Origin: Neocallimastix lanati (nom. inval.)
Lineage: Eukaryota > Neocallimastigomycota > Neocallimastigomycetes > Neocallimastigales > Neocallimastigaceae
Direction of reading: 5' to 3'
Length of the DNA stretch: 64,000 nt
Assembly: GCA_016946835.1 (NCBI GenBank)
Contig: JACVTC010000114.1
Span: 535,001-599,000, forward strand
The notes under the pieces were generated by a model. The model searched no databases, was not told the origin of the DNA, and saw only the letters and a list, made by a program, of their open reading frames with translations. Below, piece after piece: positions 1 through 13,300 of the stretch. Each line of letters begins with the position of its first letter. Within the stretch, counting starts at the first letter, position 1. The position numbers and the translations under genes are program-made.

Positions 1-32
<32 letters not shown>

Positions 33-249
33 ATTTAATAATTTAATAACTTAAGCATTAATATACATTAATGTATCATTCATTAAAAAAAATATATATA
101 TAAAATTTAAAATTAATAATTCTTTTATGATTATATACCATACACCCAAGTAAAGGTATGAACTTCTTTTGTAATTGGTAACATTGTAATAAAATGACTC
201 AATTATTGAACTAAATTAATTTATTTTATAAAAAATATTATCTAATGCT

Positions 250-305
<56 letters not shown>

Positions 306-715
306 TTTATTTAAAAGAGAAAAAAGAAAAAAACACTTTTATCTATACAAATTCAAATATTATATATATGATTTAAAAATTAAAAATGAATAAATATATA
401 TATTTCTATTATTGTCTTTTTATGCTTTGTCTAAATTAAAATTTAATTTTTCAATTTATGTGAAATTACTTTTATAATATATATAATTTATTTTAATTAT
501 AATCTAATTAAAATTGTTACACCTTTATTAATATTCATATTATGGTGTAATATAAATATCAATTTTGTTTCATTAACATATCCTTAAAAAATTAGTTTTT
601 TTTAACAGAATAATAAAACTTTTAATAATTATTTACACTTTTAATTATACACATTAATAAATTAAATAAATTATTAAAATTATTTATATAGTGAAAGATT
701 ATTTTCTAATATCAT

Positions 716-753
<38 letters not shown>

Positions 754-816
754 ATTTTTTAAAATGAAATTTTTAATTTAAATATTTTAAACTTTAATTT
801 TCATTTCATTAATTTC

Positions 817-863
<47 letters not shown>

Positions 864-1952
864 TTAATATTTAATATATTAAAATTTTATTTTTTTAAAT
901 AGAATTTATAATTATTAGATGCATTATTACATAATAATATTACGCTTTTAACATCAAATTAGTATTAATTTAATTTTGTTTAAAAAAAAATATATATATT
1001 ATATTTTTCTCATTCTTATAAATATCAAATAAATAAGAAAAAAAAATAAAAGTTTCTTTTAATAATATAAAATATTTTTTCATTGCTGAATTTTTTTTCT
1101 AACAAGGTTTTTTTTATATTTTTTATTTTCAGTTTTTTTTTTTTTTTTGAATTTTTTTATTATAATATATTTTATAATATAAATCAAAAAGTATCACATA
1201 TGTCAGTATATTATTTTTATATATTTGATTAATTTTAACAAAGATATATACATTCATGATTCTTATTAAAAAAAAATAAAAATATAAAAATAAAATAAAA
1301 TAAAATATAATATATATATATATTTTTATTAATTTAATTTTAAAATCATCTACATCATAAACATAAAAAACAAAATTAAAAATTAAAATAAATTAATAGA
1401 AAGGTTTTGTTATTTCGGTTTAAAACAATATGAAAGAAAACTTGTCATTGAAATATAATAAATAATTAATTATTTGATATTTTTTATATTATATTAATTA
1501 TTAAAAATATTTTATACTAAAGGTAAAACTCTACATATATTCAATACTTTATTAAATATATATTGACTTTTTCTTCTATTATATATAATATATTTTTTTT
1601 TAATCATTTTTAGTGTTATAAAAATATATTTTAATAAATATTTTCTTTTACACTTTATATCTTTGATAACAATTTTTTTTTTTTTTTTTTTTTTTGTTTT
1701 TGTAGTATTATTACTTCTATTTACAATGATAATTTTTTAAATTAAGAATTGATAATAATAATTCTTTATACTTATAATAATTAATGATAATTAAATATTT
1801 TGCAATCCACTTTTTCTTTTGCTTTATTAAATTCCAATGAAATTTTATTTTCATTGAAATGATTTAATTATAATAATAAAAACCATATGTATATATAATT
1901 CTAACTTTCTAAAGAAAAATTTAAATAAAAATATCATCGTATCATTTATTTA

Positions 1953-1987
<35 letters not shown>

Positions 1988-2554
1988 TATTATTATTTTA
2001 TTTCATTTTATTTTATTTTATTAAAAAAGCTTAATAAATTTAAATATTACAATTATAATAAATTATAAAATATATATTTAACAAAAAAATATATCTTTTA
2101 GTATTTGTATAATATAGTAAATATCTAATAAATTAATAATTGGAAAAATAAAAAAATGTAATAATAATAAAACAATAAGCTAAAAATACTTATGAAAAAT
2201 ATATATATATATAACAAAATAAAAATAAAAAATAATATTTGTAAATTTTTATTATTTATATAATTTTTTTTTATTCTTTACTTTTTTTATTTTTAATGTT
2301 CAATTTTAAAAAAAATATAAAGATTAACAAATAATTAATTAAAAATGATAAAGGATGTAAAAATCAAAATTATTACCAAATAAAAATTAATTTTTAATTT
2401 ATAGATTATAAAAGAAATTTTATATTAAGAAAAAAATTGAAATTTAATTTTTATTAATTTTCCCGGATTTATTATTGATTTATTATTATTTAAAAATAAT
2501 AAATAATAAATATTACACAAGTAATAATAAATAATAAATTATAAATAAATAATA

Positions 2555-2907
2555 AATTATAAGTAAATAATAAATAATTGAATAATAAATAATAATAAAT
2601 AATAAATAATAAATAATAAATAATAAATAATAAATAATTAATAATAAATAATAAATAATAAATAATAAATAATAAATAATAATAAATAATAAATAATAAA
2701 TAATAAATAATAAATAATAAATAATAAATAATAAATAATAATAATAAATAATTGAATAATAAATAATAAATAATAAATAATAAATAATAAATAATAAATA
2801 ATAAATAATAAATAATAAATAATAAATAATAAATAATAAATAATAAATAATAAATAATAAATAATAAATAATAAATAATAAATAATAAATAATAAATAAT
2901 AAATAAT
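2555..2907. repeat. AATAAAT heptamer array
   Basis: Tandem seven-base unit AATAAAT, roughly 45-50 copies with a few interruptions near 2637, 2680 and 2742. It is preceded by less regular TAAATAA stretches from about 2470. It is non-coding and lies about 3.6 kb upstream of hexokinase. Confidence 0.9.
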
Positions 2908-3407
2908 TAAATCAATAATAAATTATTGATTATTTAATATATAACCAATCAAAGCATAATATATTAGTTATTCAATTATTTTAGTATATTTCAATTGTAA
3001 ATATTTAACTAAATCCACTCTTAAAAATTAGAATTTATAAAATATCACAAGAAACTAAAATGAAAATAACTAAAATATAATATTTAGTTTTCAATTATAC
3101 TTTATAATATCACTTTATTCAAAAGTTTGAAGATAAAGTTAACTATTATTTATTTTATATTCAAATTTAACTATTTTAAGTTTTAAAAATGATCCATGAT
3201 CATTTAATTCAAAAAAGTTAAATTGCTAGATATTAAATTATTTAATTTATCAATAAAAAGAGGGTAATATAATTAATACCTTCTTTATTTATTAATTTTT
3301 AGGTCATTTTTGCTTTTTGAAATAATTTTCCTACGGAGTTATGCTCAATTGTTTATGGAATACTTTTATTATATTTTATTAATTTTATTTTTTATTATAT
3401 AATTATA

Positions 3408-3786
<379 letters not shown>

Positions 3787-5499
3787 TCTAAATTAAAGTG
3801 GTATCTTCTACTATTTTCTATTTAATAAAAAGATATATTTAAATATACTATAGGTTAGTGTTAGATATTGTTATTTTATAAATTTTTCATTTTTCTATTC
3901 TATTTACTCCATATTAATTAAACTTTAATTTAACATTTATTAAATAAATAAAATAAATTATATATATTATTTAATATATATATTATTATTCAATTTATAA
4001 TATATATTTAATGGATTTAAAACTTCAAATAATTAATATATGGATGATAATCAATTAATATATCTCATAAAAATAATAATATTAAAGTTTAGAGCAAAAT
4101 TAAAACTTTGAACTTAAATGCTTAATAATTTGGATGTATATTTTTGTAAAAAAATATTAATATATATAAACAATAATGTCACGTCACTGTAATAATAATA
4201 TTTGCCAATCCAATAATTTTGATATAGATAAAATAAATCATTAAAAGTATTATTAAATATAATAATATATAATAGTAAATTGATGTTAATATATTCAATG
4301 ATGGTTTTTTATTATAATAACAAAATGGAAATGTTATTTCTTTCAATTATTTCCTTTTTATTTTATTTTATTTTATTTTTTTATCTTTATCTTTTGTTAA
4401 TTTCTTCTATAGGTTAATTGTAGTTAATTATTTATTAGAAAACCAGATAACATTTAATATTCTGTAATATTGGCTAATTATAGCATATATTATCTTCGAA
4501 AATTGCTTTATGCAATAGAAATACAGTTAATATATATGAATATATATCATAAGATAGGTATGATTGAAGAATTTTCTAAATTTGACTTAAATAAATATTA
4601 TATAAATTAATAAAAAATTTGATAAATAAAATATAAAAAAAAAATATAAATCCATGTAATTAAAAGTTAATTTTTTTTTTTTTTGCTGATTATAATTGTA
4701 TATCTATTTCGACTAGATAGATATGATATTTTTTTGTAATTTATTATTTTACTATATTTATTAAAAGAAAAGATTACAATTTCATAATTTCTTTTTACTT
4801 TGCTTAATTTCTTACTTATAAATTTATGAAAATATTAATTATTGTTTTTTGCTTATTATCTAATTAATTTTAATTAAATTGATTTGTTTGTATCAATATT
4901 TGTATTGATAATAGTTTAGTTTTTTTTTTACTTTATTTTTTTTTTTTTATTTATATGAAAAGTTATTCTATATGAACAAATCCTTTTAAAATATATTACT
5001 GAATTAATTCTTAAAAATACTAAAAATAATTAGAGAATATTATATATTTTGAGAAAATAATTTTAAACTTCATAAAAAATAATTTAATAATGAATTAAAA
5101 ATAGTAGGGAAAGATATTAACGATGTTAGTTATCTTACTTCTTTAACAATTTTTTGAATTATCTAATGTTATATTTGAAAAATAATATGAAATTTGTTTT
5201 AATAAACAGATATTTATATATATATTTTTTTATATTATTGATTCTTTTATGATTTAGTCCTTTGGTGTTAATTTTTTTCTTTCTAATTAAATATTATATT
5301 TAATATATACAATTTTGTAAGTATTTTTTATAATTTTAATTTTATTATTTTCTTGTTACACATTATAATATTCTAAATTAAATTTTTATTTTCAATAATA
5401 TAAGTTTATATTATTGTTAGTAATTTTATTTATATTTAATATTTATCAATTTATTTTAATAATTATAAACATTTAAAATAATTTTTTTTTTTAGAAATA

Positions 5500-5692
5500 A
5501 ATAATAATAAAAATAAATAATTGAATAAATAATAAATAATAAATAATAAATAATAAATAATAAATAATAAATAATAAATAATAAATAATAAATAATAAAT
5601 AATAAATAATAAATAATAAATAATAAATAATAAATACTAAATACTAAATACTAAATACTAAATACTAAATACTAAATACTAAATAATAAATA
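5500..5692. repeat. Heptamer array switching from AAATAAT to AAATACT
   Basis: About 16 copies of a seven-base unit like the one at 2555-2907, followed by about seven copies of a variant with one T-to-C-like change (AAATACT) at about 5633-5682, then back to the first unit. The homogeneous variant block shows local expansion of a mutated unit. Confidence 0.9.
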
Positions 5693-6536
5693 AAAAAGGA
5701 GTTACTATCATAAAATTATAATTTGTTTTAATTTTTTTTATTGAATTTTTAAATTTTGTATAAATGCTTAAAGGAAGATTTAATAAAATTAATTAATAAA
5801 ATATATTTTAGTATATTAAAATATATGTATATTATAAAAACCATTTATTACAAATTATAATCCATTTCATAATTTCTATTTAATAGTAATATAAAATGTT
5901 AATATTAATATATAGTTAAATATAATTTAATTATTAGAGAAAAAACTTTATATTATAATAAATGTATTTTTGTTTTTAATATAACATTTTTAAATATTAA
6001 AATAAATAATTCAAAGTTCTTAAATTTATATATAAATTATTGTCAAATAGTTTTAAATTATTTACATAACCTATTTCTATATATGGTATCATTCTTTTGT
6101 TTGAGATTAGTATTTACCACTAATTAATAAATTTTTATATATAATTTTTTACAATTAATGTTCATAATAAATTTTTATATTTATTATTTATTTATTTATT
6201 TCTATTTAATAAACTGTTTTAAATTATAGTTTTATATTTAAATTTAATGTATATATTAATATAATATATTAATTATTAATTTTTTTTTTTTTTTTTCGAT
6301 TATATATTATGATGATATATTACATATATATTCGATTAGATATGAACTAAATATTGATTTGGTTTATATATATGGCTCATTTAACATCCAAATATATAAA
6401 TGGACAAATTAAATTCAAAATCGAAATAACATAAAAATAGTCGATTTTCCTTTCCAAAATTCTTTTTTGTTTTTTTACCAATTTTTTTTCATTAAAAAAT
6501 TAAATTATTTAATTACATTTTTTAAGTTAATTCAAC

Positions 6537-8477
6537 ATGTCTGACACAAACGAATTAGTTGCTAACTTCCTTAGCATGTTCAAGAACAGTCGTCAAGCTA
6601 AGACCAATACCATTGTTAGCGAAGATGAAATTCTTGCTGATATGGAAGAACTTTTCGTTGTTGGTCCAACCAAGTTAAAGGAAATTGTTAAGCACTTCAT
6701 TGGTGAAATGCAAAAGGGTTTAGATCATGATGGTGCTACTGTTGCTATGCTTCCTTCTTTCGTTACTAACCGTCCAACTGGTAAGGAACAAGGTTCTTAC
6801 CTTGCTCTTGATTTAGGAGGTAAATATTTAATTTAAATATTTTATTATAAATTGAAAATGGATTAAAAGGAATATAAATAGAAGTTTGTGAAATTTAATT
6901 TAAGTAAAAAATAAAGAGAAGTTAACAAAAATAAATAAATATTGAAATATTATGATTTTTGACTTTGAGTAATAATTTATTATAAAAAAAATCAATATTT
7001 AAATGAAAGCAAAATAGTGTAAATAAATAAATAAAAAATAAATAAATAAATAAAAAATAAATAAATAAAAAATAAATAAATAAAAAATAAATAAATAAAT
7101 AAAAAATAAATAAATAAAAAATAAATAAATAAAAAATAAATAAATAAAAAATAAATAAAAAATAAAAAAAAAATAAACAAATAAATAAATAAATAATAGA
7201 AACAAAATATTTGTATGCATTAAGGTGAAGAAAGATCAGAGGAATATGGAATATGAAATAAATTATTCAAAATTATTACAGGAAAGAGGTAATAAATATA
7301 ATGAACTAATAATTATTTATTTATTATATAATAAATTTTGAAAATAGGTACTAACTTCCGTGTCTGTGAAGTTTACCTTGAAGGTCAATGCTCTGTTCGT
7401 CTTAGACAAAAGAAGTTCACTATCCCAGAATCATGTAAGAATGCCGAAGGTGAAGTTCTTTTCGATTTCCTTGCTGATTCTGTTGAATCTTTCCTTAAGG
7501 ACAGTGGTGTTGTTCCAGCTCAACAAAAATTAGAACTTGGTTTCACTTTCTCTTTCCCAGTTGAACAAACTGCTATTAACGCTGGTAACCTTTTAGTTTG
7601 GTCTAAGGGTTTCAACTGTTCCAACACTGTTGGTAAAGATGTTGTTGAAATGCTTAATCAAGCTTTCATCCGTAAGGGATTAAATGTTAAGGTTACTGCT
7701 CTTGTTAACGATACTGTTGGTACTCTTATTTCCCACGCCTACAATGACCCACAAACTCTTGTTGGTGTTATTCTTGGTACTGGTACAAATGCTGCTTACG
7801 TTGAAAAGATTGAAAACGTTAAGAAGTGGAAGGGTGCCATTCCAGCTTCTGGTGAAATGATCATTAACTGTGAATGGGGAGCTTACGATGAAGAAAAGGT
7901 TATGCTTCCAGTAACTCAATATGATAACAAGTTAGATGCTGAATCTCAAAACCCAGGTAAGCACATCTACGAAAAGATGATCTCTGGTATGTACCTTGGT
8001 GAAATCTGTAGAAATGTTTTCCTTGATCTTATTGAAAAGAAGTACCTCTTCAACGGTTACTTAAGTGAAGAATTAAAGAAGCCAAACAGTTTCGAAACTC
8101 AATACATGTCTAGAATTGAAAGAGATTACTCTGCTGATTTATCTGATACTAAGATTGTTCTTCAAGATCTTTTAGGTATTCAAAGCACAACTGCTCGTGA
8201 CCGTCGTATTGTTCGTCGTATTGTTGAACTTGTCGGTATTCGTGCTGCTCGTCTTTCTGCTTGTTGTATTGCTGGTTTAATTACTCAAATGAAGAAACTC
8301 GATGGTTGTACTGTTGCTATTGATGGTTCTGTCTATGAACACTACCCACACTTTGGTAACAGAATTCAAGATGCTCTTCACGAACTTTTAGGTATCTTCG
8401 CCGAAAACATTACCTTAGCTTTAGGTAAGGATGGTTCTGGTATTGGTGCCGGTATCATTGCTGCCTTAGCTGATTAG
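6537..8477 (+). CDS. Hexokinase, two exons
   Basis: ATP-dependent hexokinase, cytosolic, phosphorylating glucose and other hexoses at the entry to glycolysis. Exons 6537-6819 and 7348-8477, joined across a GT-AG intron, give 470 residues, the usual length of single-unit fungal hexokinases. Visible motifs: LDLGGTNFRV (phosphate 1, residues about 91-100), sugar-binding LGFTFSFP (about 158-165), lysine in VWSKGFN (181), catalytic NDTVGTL with the Asp near 216, GTGTN (238-242), the Glu in NCEWGA (270) and the C-terminal adenosine motif GKDGSGIGAG (about 454-463). The ATG at 6537 opens the only frame into motif 1. Codon choice is biased to TTC, AAG, GGT and GTC-rich stretches, unlike the retroelement frames around it, which suggests high expression. 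Identity as a hexokinase is very secure; the paralogue type is not assigned. Confidence 0.97.
6820..7347 (+). other. Hexokinase intron with expanded A/T repeat
   Basis: GTAAAT donor and AATAG acceptor. The intron splits the codon for the second glycine of LDLGG, inside phosphate motif 1. At 528 bases it is much longer than the 54-260 base introns and exons seen in the other host genes here. Most of the excess is an AAATAAAT/AAAAAATAAAT array at about 7020-7195. Confidence 0.9.
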
Positions 8478-9228
8478 ATGCATTAAAAAATTGTTCACTT
8501 TTCTCATTTTTTAATTAAATATGAAGAATAGAGAAAAGTTTTTTTTTTTTTTTCTTTTTATTGTTTTGAAAAAAAAGAAAAAAGAAATATATTTCCATTG
8601 AAAAGAATTTGTAATTAATTAAAAAAAATATATATTTCTAATATTTTAAATAAATTTAATAATAGAATTTATAGAATTTTTTAATTAATCTTTGTAATTA
8701 ATTACAAAAGAAATTAATATTGGAAATTATTTGAAGTAATTAACATCTAAACAAAAATAAATTAAGAAAAATGATATTACGTAATAATTAGACAAAATTA
8801 AATTAAATAATTTAGATAAATGAAAAAAAAAGTAATATATATATATTTATATATAATAATAGGACGATGATATATTAAATATGAAAAATTTATAATTATT
8901 ATAATGAGTTTTTCATTAATAATATTTTAATCTTAACAAAGAAATTAATAATAATATTACTAAAAAAAAAAAAAAATTAGTAATAATAATATAATATAAT
9001 AAATTTAGTAATATTTTTTAATTGTTTTTTTTTTTTTTTTTTTAAAAAAAATAGTAAAAAAAGACCAATTATTGATATTATTAAAACATCATTAAAAATT
9101 AATAAACAAAAAGAAATAAAATAATAAAAAAGTAAAATAAAATAAAAAAAAATAAAATAAAATAAAAAAGTTATTAGTAAATATAAAGTGTGTATTAAAT
9201 GGAAATATTGAAGTTATATTTTTATTTC
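8478..9228. other. Intergenic region 3' of hexokinase
   Basis: No gene seen. A 9-base inverted repeat (ACTTTTCTC at 8497-8505, GAGAAAAGT at 8531-8539) followed by a T run lies 20-60 bases after the stop codon. It may mark the 3' end of the mRNA, but the AT richness makes chance pairing likely. The rest is A/T homopolymer and ATT-type low-complexity sequence. Confidence 0.6.
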
Positions 9229-9299
9229 TTAGCTTTTATTTTTATTTTTAATTTCAAATGTATGGAAGTGTATTCTTTTCTCTGTCTAAAAAAAAAAAA
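9229..9299 (+). mobile_element. Very short 3' end of a family-B LINE
   Basis: The last bases before an A tail (9288-9299) match the 3' UTR of the family-B LINEs ending at 17338 and 29756, including the segment GGAAGTGTATTCT and the final CTGTCTAAAA. An inner part of the UTR is missing and the right arm of the terminal hairpin is altered. It is a severely 5'-truncated, older copy. No clear target-site duplication was found. Confidence 0.75.
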
Positions 9300-9366
9300 T
9301 TCTCAGGAATGTATTACTTTATATGGGGTGCACTGAGAGTAGACTAACTTAATTTTAAAGTACTAT

Positions 9367-9380
9367 TTCTGATAGTAATC
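9367..9380. repeat. Left target-site duplication of family-B LINE
   Basis: Fourteen bases identical to 17339-17352, ending exactly where LINE coding similarity begins. Confidence 0.9.
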
Positions 9381-9580
9381 CATTAAAAAACTATCTCATG
9401 AAAAACATATTGCATTTCGGAATATTAAGCCTTACTTTAATTGTGAAAATGTTGATAATTACCTTGAACAATTTAATAAATATGAAAAACTTTGCAAATT
9501 AATCAAGAAAACTAAGAGTAAATTTCGTTCTGCTAGATTTAAGGCTAATATAGTAAAAATAGGTAATTATTTTTTGAATA
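9381..9580 (+). CDS. LINE family-B ORF, upstream piece
   Basis: Encodes about 66 residues of the linker between endonuclease and reverse transcriptase. It begins near KKLSHEKH, which aligns with the same motif in the family-A LINE (KKLSHEKHLFYKR at about 11645), and ends at GNYFLN. The next codons are found at 14549 onwards (KDFKNGW). It has no start codon because the copy is 5'-truncated. Downstream of 9580 the sequence abruptly becomes the 5' UTR of the nested element. Confidence 0.85.
9570..9580. repeat. Left target-site duplication of family-A LINE
   Basis: Eleven bases identical to 14539-14549. An adjoining A on the left side could make it 12. Confidence 0.88.
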
Positions 9581-9954
9581 CCCCAATGAAGTGGACTGTT
9601 TTTCCAGGTCCATGGAGGGTTGATGGAAAAGGAATAACCTATATCAGGTGTACTAATTACAGCTTTCTGTGATTCTGATGATAATCAATGGTTATCCTTT
9701 CTAAAGTGGCTTCTAGTACGAAGAGAGAAATCTGGAATACTGGAAGACTGTAGAAAGTGAACTTGACGTTCTATAATGTCTTAAACTGGATATGTAGTAA
9801 CATTGGAGTTGTACAATTAATAATATCATGTAGTTTCTACATATTATCATTGTAATGAATCTATTGTATTTTTTACTTTAGCATTATTTTGTATATGTTT
9901 TTTTCTATAGTATTATTTATACTCTCATGTAGCTATTGTAAAATGGAAATGTAG

Positions 9955-9969
9955 GAGATTGATTCACTC
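9955..9969 (+). promoter_or_regulatory. Conserved 5' UTR box of LINEs
   Basis: GAGATTGATTCACTC recurs at 17771-17785 at nearly the same distance from the element start (374 and 350 bases), although the surrounding UTRs have diverged. It is preceded in both by CTCATGTA and ATTGTA-like blocks. An internal promoter or RNA-structure role is inferred only from this conservation. Confidence 0.5.
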
Positions 9970-10308
9970 CAAAGCTTGTGTTTGAGACATTATTTAACGG
10001 ATGGGAATCTTTTTATAGTTTTTCACAACTATTATTTCATTAACATTTAAATTTTATATTATATATGATTATTTTACAGAAATTTTTACATAAAACAGGA
10101 ATTTATAATTGAAAATCATTAATTAAAACTAGTCAACACAAAAAGAAAGAAAAACAAACAAGTTTTAGCAAACAATATACACGAAAGAGAAGACAACAGC
10201 AATAAATTTTTATTTTTTTTTTAATTTTTTAATTTTTACTAATTTTATTTTTTTATTTTTTTATTACACTTAACTTTTTATTAATATAGATAAGTTTTTT
10301 ATTTTATT

Positions 10309-13300
10309 ATGTCAACTATACGAAGAGGTCTGCGACTTTATGGTCCTGACCATGATAAATTTGTTTTAATTTTCATTCATGATCTTGAATCATGGACTGA
10401 AAGTAGACTATGGGAATTTTTAAGCAAAAAGATATCAAATTGTAATGAAGTTGTTCATGGAATCGTTAAAAAACACTATATTAATATGGAAAACTACTTT
10501 ATCCTAAGAGTTAACTATAATAATTGTACGGATTATTTGAAGGTTATTTATTTGATTACTAAGCACTTACCTGTTAAAAGAATTAAATGGAAGATTACTT
10601 CAAGGATACGCACATTTAGTAATGTTAATCATAATAGCACCAGGTATTATTCTGAACCCTCAATCCCCATCTCTGAAAGCCTCCTGTATGCTAACCCTTT
10701 CTCGAATACTAAATATTTCAACCTCTGTATTAGCTGGAACATAAATGGTTGGAATTCTGAAAAACGTGACGGACTTACCAATTTTAATTCAATCTTTAAT
10801 CCTATTTGTATTTGTCTTCAAGAAGTCGGTAATAGTTCATTCCTTAACTCCTTTTCTAACTCATATCCATTCCTTAATCATTATAGAACAGTACTGAGAC
10901 GTGCGGACAAAAAAATCCCTGGTATGAGGGGCCTTTATATAGGTGTGCACTCCTCCTGCCAATTCACTAATGATGATTTTGAATATAGATATATACTCTC
11001 AGTAAATATATTCTCTTTTTGGGGTGTCAGATGTTCTTTAGGGAACATTTACATCCCTAGCAAAAAACACAAAGACTCTAGAGAAAAAGCGGAAACTGAT
11101 TTTGCTAATTGGCTCAAGAACCATCAGAATAACCCTTCGGCTATTGTTGGTGATTTCAACATGACTAAGCAACAACTCAAAGATCTTATTCTTAGAATTT
11201 CCCCTCAATGGTTTGTTATGGATATGGTTGGTCATCAATTTACTTGGTCTAATGGTGGAAAGAATTCTTGTATTGATTTTATAGTAGTGAACGATAAATT
11301 AAGAAATTATCTGAATATTGCTTCTGTATGCTACTCTTTTAATGACATCTCTGACCATTTACCACTTATTCTTTCTTGTAAAAAAATATCTCCTGATGGT
11401 TTTGTTACTCCACCTCGGGATAAACAAATTAAGTGGTCTAATCGAATTTGTAGGGATAAACGTGAAGCAATCTTCTCTCATAATAAATTCACATGTTTAC
11501 TGGATGAATTTGAACATAATGATAATCTAGACTCTAATACAATGGTTAAAAAACTTCTTGACACAGCAAATAAAATAGGCGATGACATTCAAGCAAGAGT
11601 TCCTACAAATTTACAGGGTTCAGCGTTCCATTGTCCTGCTTATATTAAGAAATTATCACATGAAAAACATTTATTTTATAAAAGGATTAAAAATTTTAAA
11701 CTTCGTAATGATTTGTCAAATCTTCAAGAATTTTGTGATCTCTCAAAAGAATATAGAGTTCTTTCTGATTATATCATTAGTATTAAAAGAAATATTAGGA
11801 ATATTAGATTTAATAATTTGATTCATTCCATCGGCGAATGTTTCTTAAAAAATGATGCCCAGCGTGGTTGGTCTGGACTTAAGAAAATTTCTAAACCTTC
11901 TTACTCTCCTTCCCAATCACCTGTATACATTAAAGATAAAGAAGGTAATGTTCTAGTATCCCAAGAAGATCAACTCAATCGTTTTGCAGAACACTATGAA
12001 GAACTTGCTTCTGATATAACTGGTCACAGTCTTAATGAAAATTATTGGAAAAGAATACTTAATAATTCTTCTACTCCTCAGGTATCATGGGATATTAATC
12101 AACCTATTTCCATGTCAGAAATTCATTCAACTGTTCTTTCAATGAAAAATAACAAAGCACCTGGTCCTGATGGTATACCTACAGAATTTTTTAAAGCATT
12201 TTTTAATTCTGAGAGTAGAAATTCTTCTCAGGATGACTCTAATCAAGAGGTTACTTATTCCGATTGTGCAAAGTGTCTGTTATTACTTTTTAATAAAATT
12301 TGGGATGGTGACTTTCCTAATGAATGGAACTCTGCTTCTATTGTTTCTATTCCTAAAAAAGGGGATCTTTCAGATTGTAATAATTATCGTGGTATTTCAC
12401 TCATCAATGTAGGTTTAAAAATTCTATCAAAAATTGTCACTAAAAGAATATCGGACTATGCTTTTTCTAATGGAATAATTAGACCAGAACAGTTTGGTTT
12501 TAGAAATAAAGAAGAATGTATTAGTTTATTTGTATCCATTCGTGAAATTTGTCAAAGAAGAAAATTTAAGGATAAATTTACCTTTCTTGCCTTTCTTGAC
12601 CTTAAAAAAGCTTATGATTCAGTTCCAATTTACAATATACTTACTAAACTAGATAATCTTGGTATTCGTGGTAAATGCCTTCAATTCATTACTAATCTAT
12701 ACCTTACCTCGAAAGCTCGTGCAAACTTTAATGGTAAACTTTCAAAAGAATTTCCAATACACCGTGGTGTTCGCCAAGGGTGTCCTCTCTCACCTATCTT
12801 ATTCAATATATTTATCAATGATATTTTTGATAAATGTAAAAGATATGGTGTGATTACTGAAAAGAAAAAGTGTTGTGGTGGATTATTTGCTGATGATATT
12901 GTATTATTAGCTCCTACAAAATCTTCACTTAAAAACCTTTTGAATATTGCTCATGATTGGGGTATTAAAAATGAAATGACCTTTGGAATCAATAAATGCG
13001 CTACACTAGTTGTTAAACCAAAGAATTTTATTCCTTCAAGACATTATGAAAATCCTACATTTAGACTTGGTATGAACTATATACCAAGCACTAATCAATA
13101 TACATATCTTGGTATACCTTTTAATGAATCGTTGGATTTAAAACCTATTATTGCTAAGATGAATAGTAAAATTAATTATACAGTTAACTCTTTCTTTAGT
13201 TTTTTAACCAATAGGAATGTTCCTTTCTACTTTAAAACTCGTATACTAGTTTCTTTTGTCCTTAGCTCAGTTCTTTATTATGCTCCCTTACTTGGTTCAA

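Noticed and set aside
6992-7220. Minus-strand Phe/Leu/Ile/Tyr-rich frames in the hexokinase intron
   Set aside because: Translation of the AAATAAAT array within an intron.
8497-8539. Bacterial-type terminator after hexokinase
   Set aside because: Hairpin plus T run is present, but the gene is eukaryotic with a spliceosomal intron; the pairing may be chance in AT-rich DNA.
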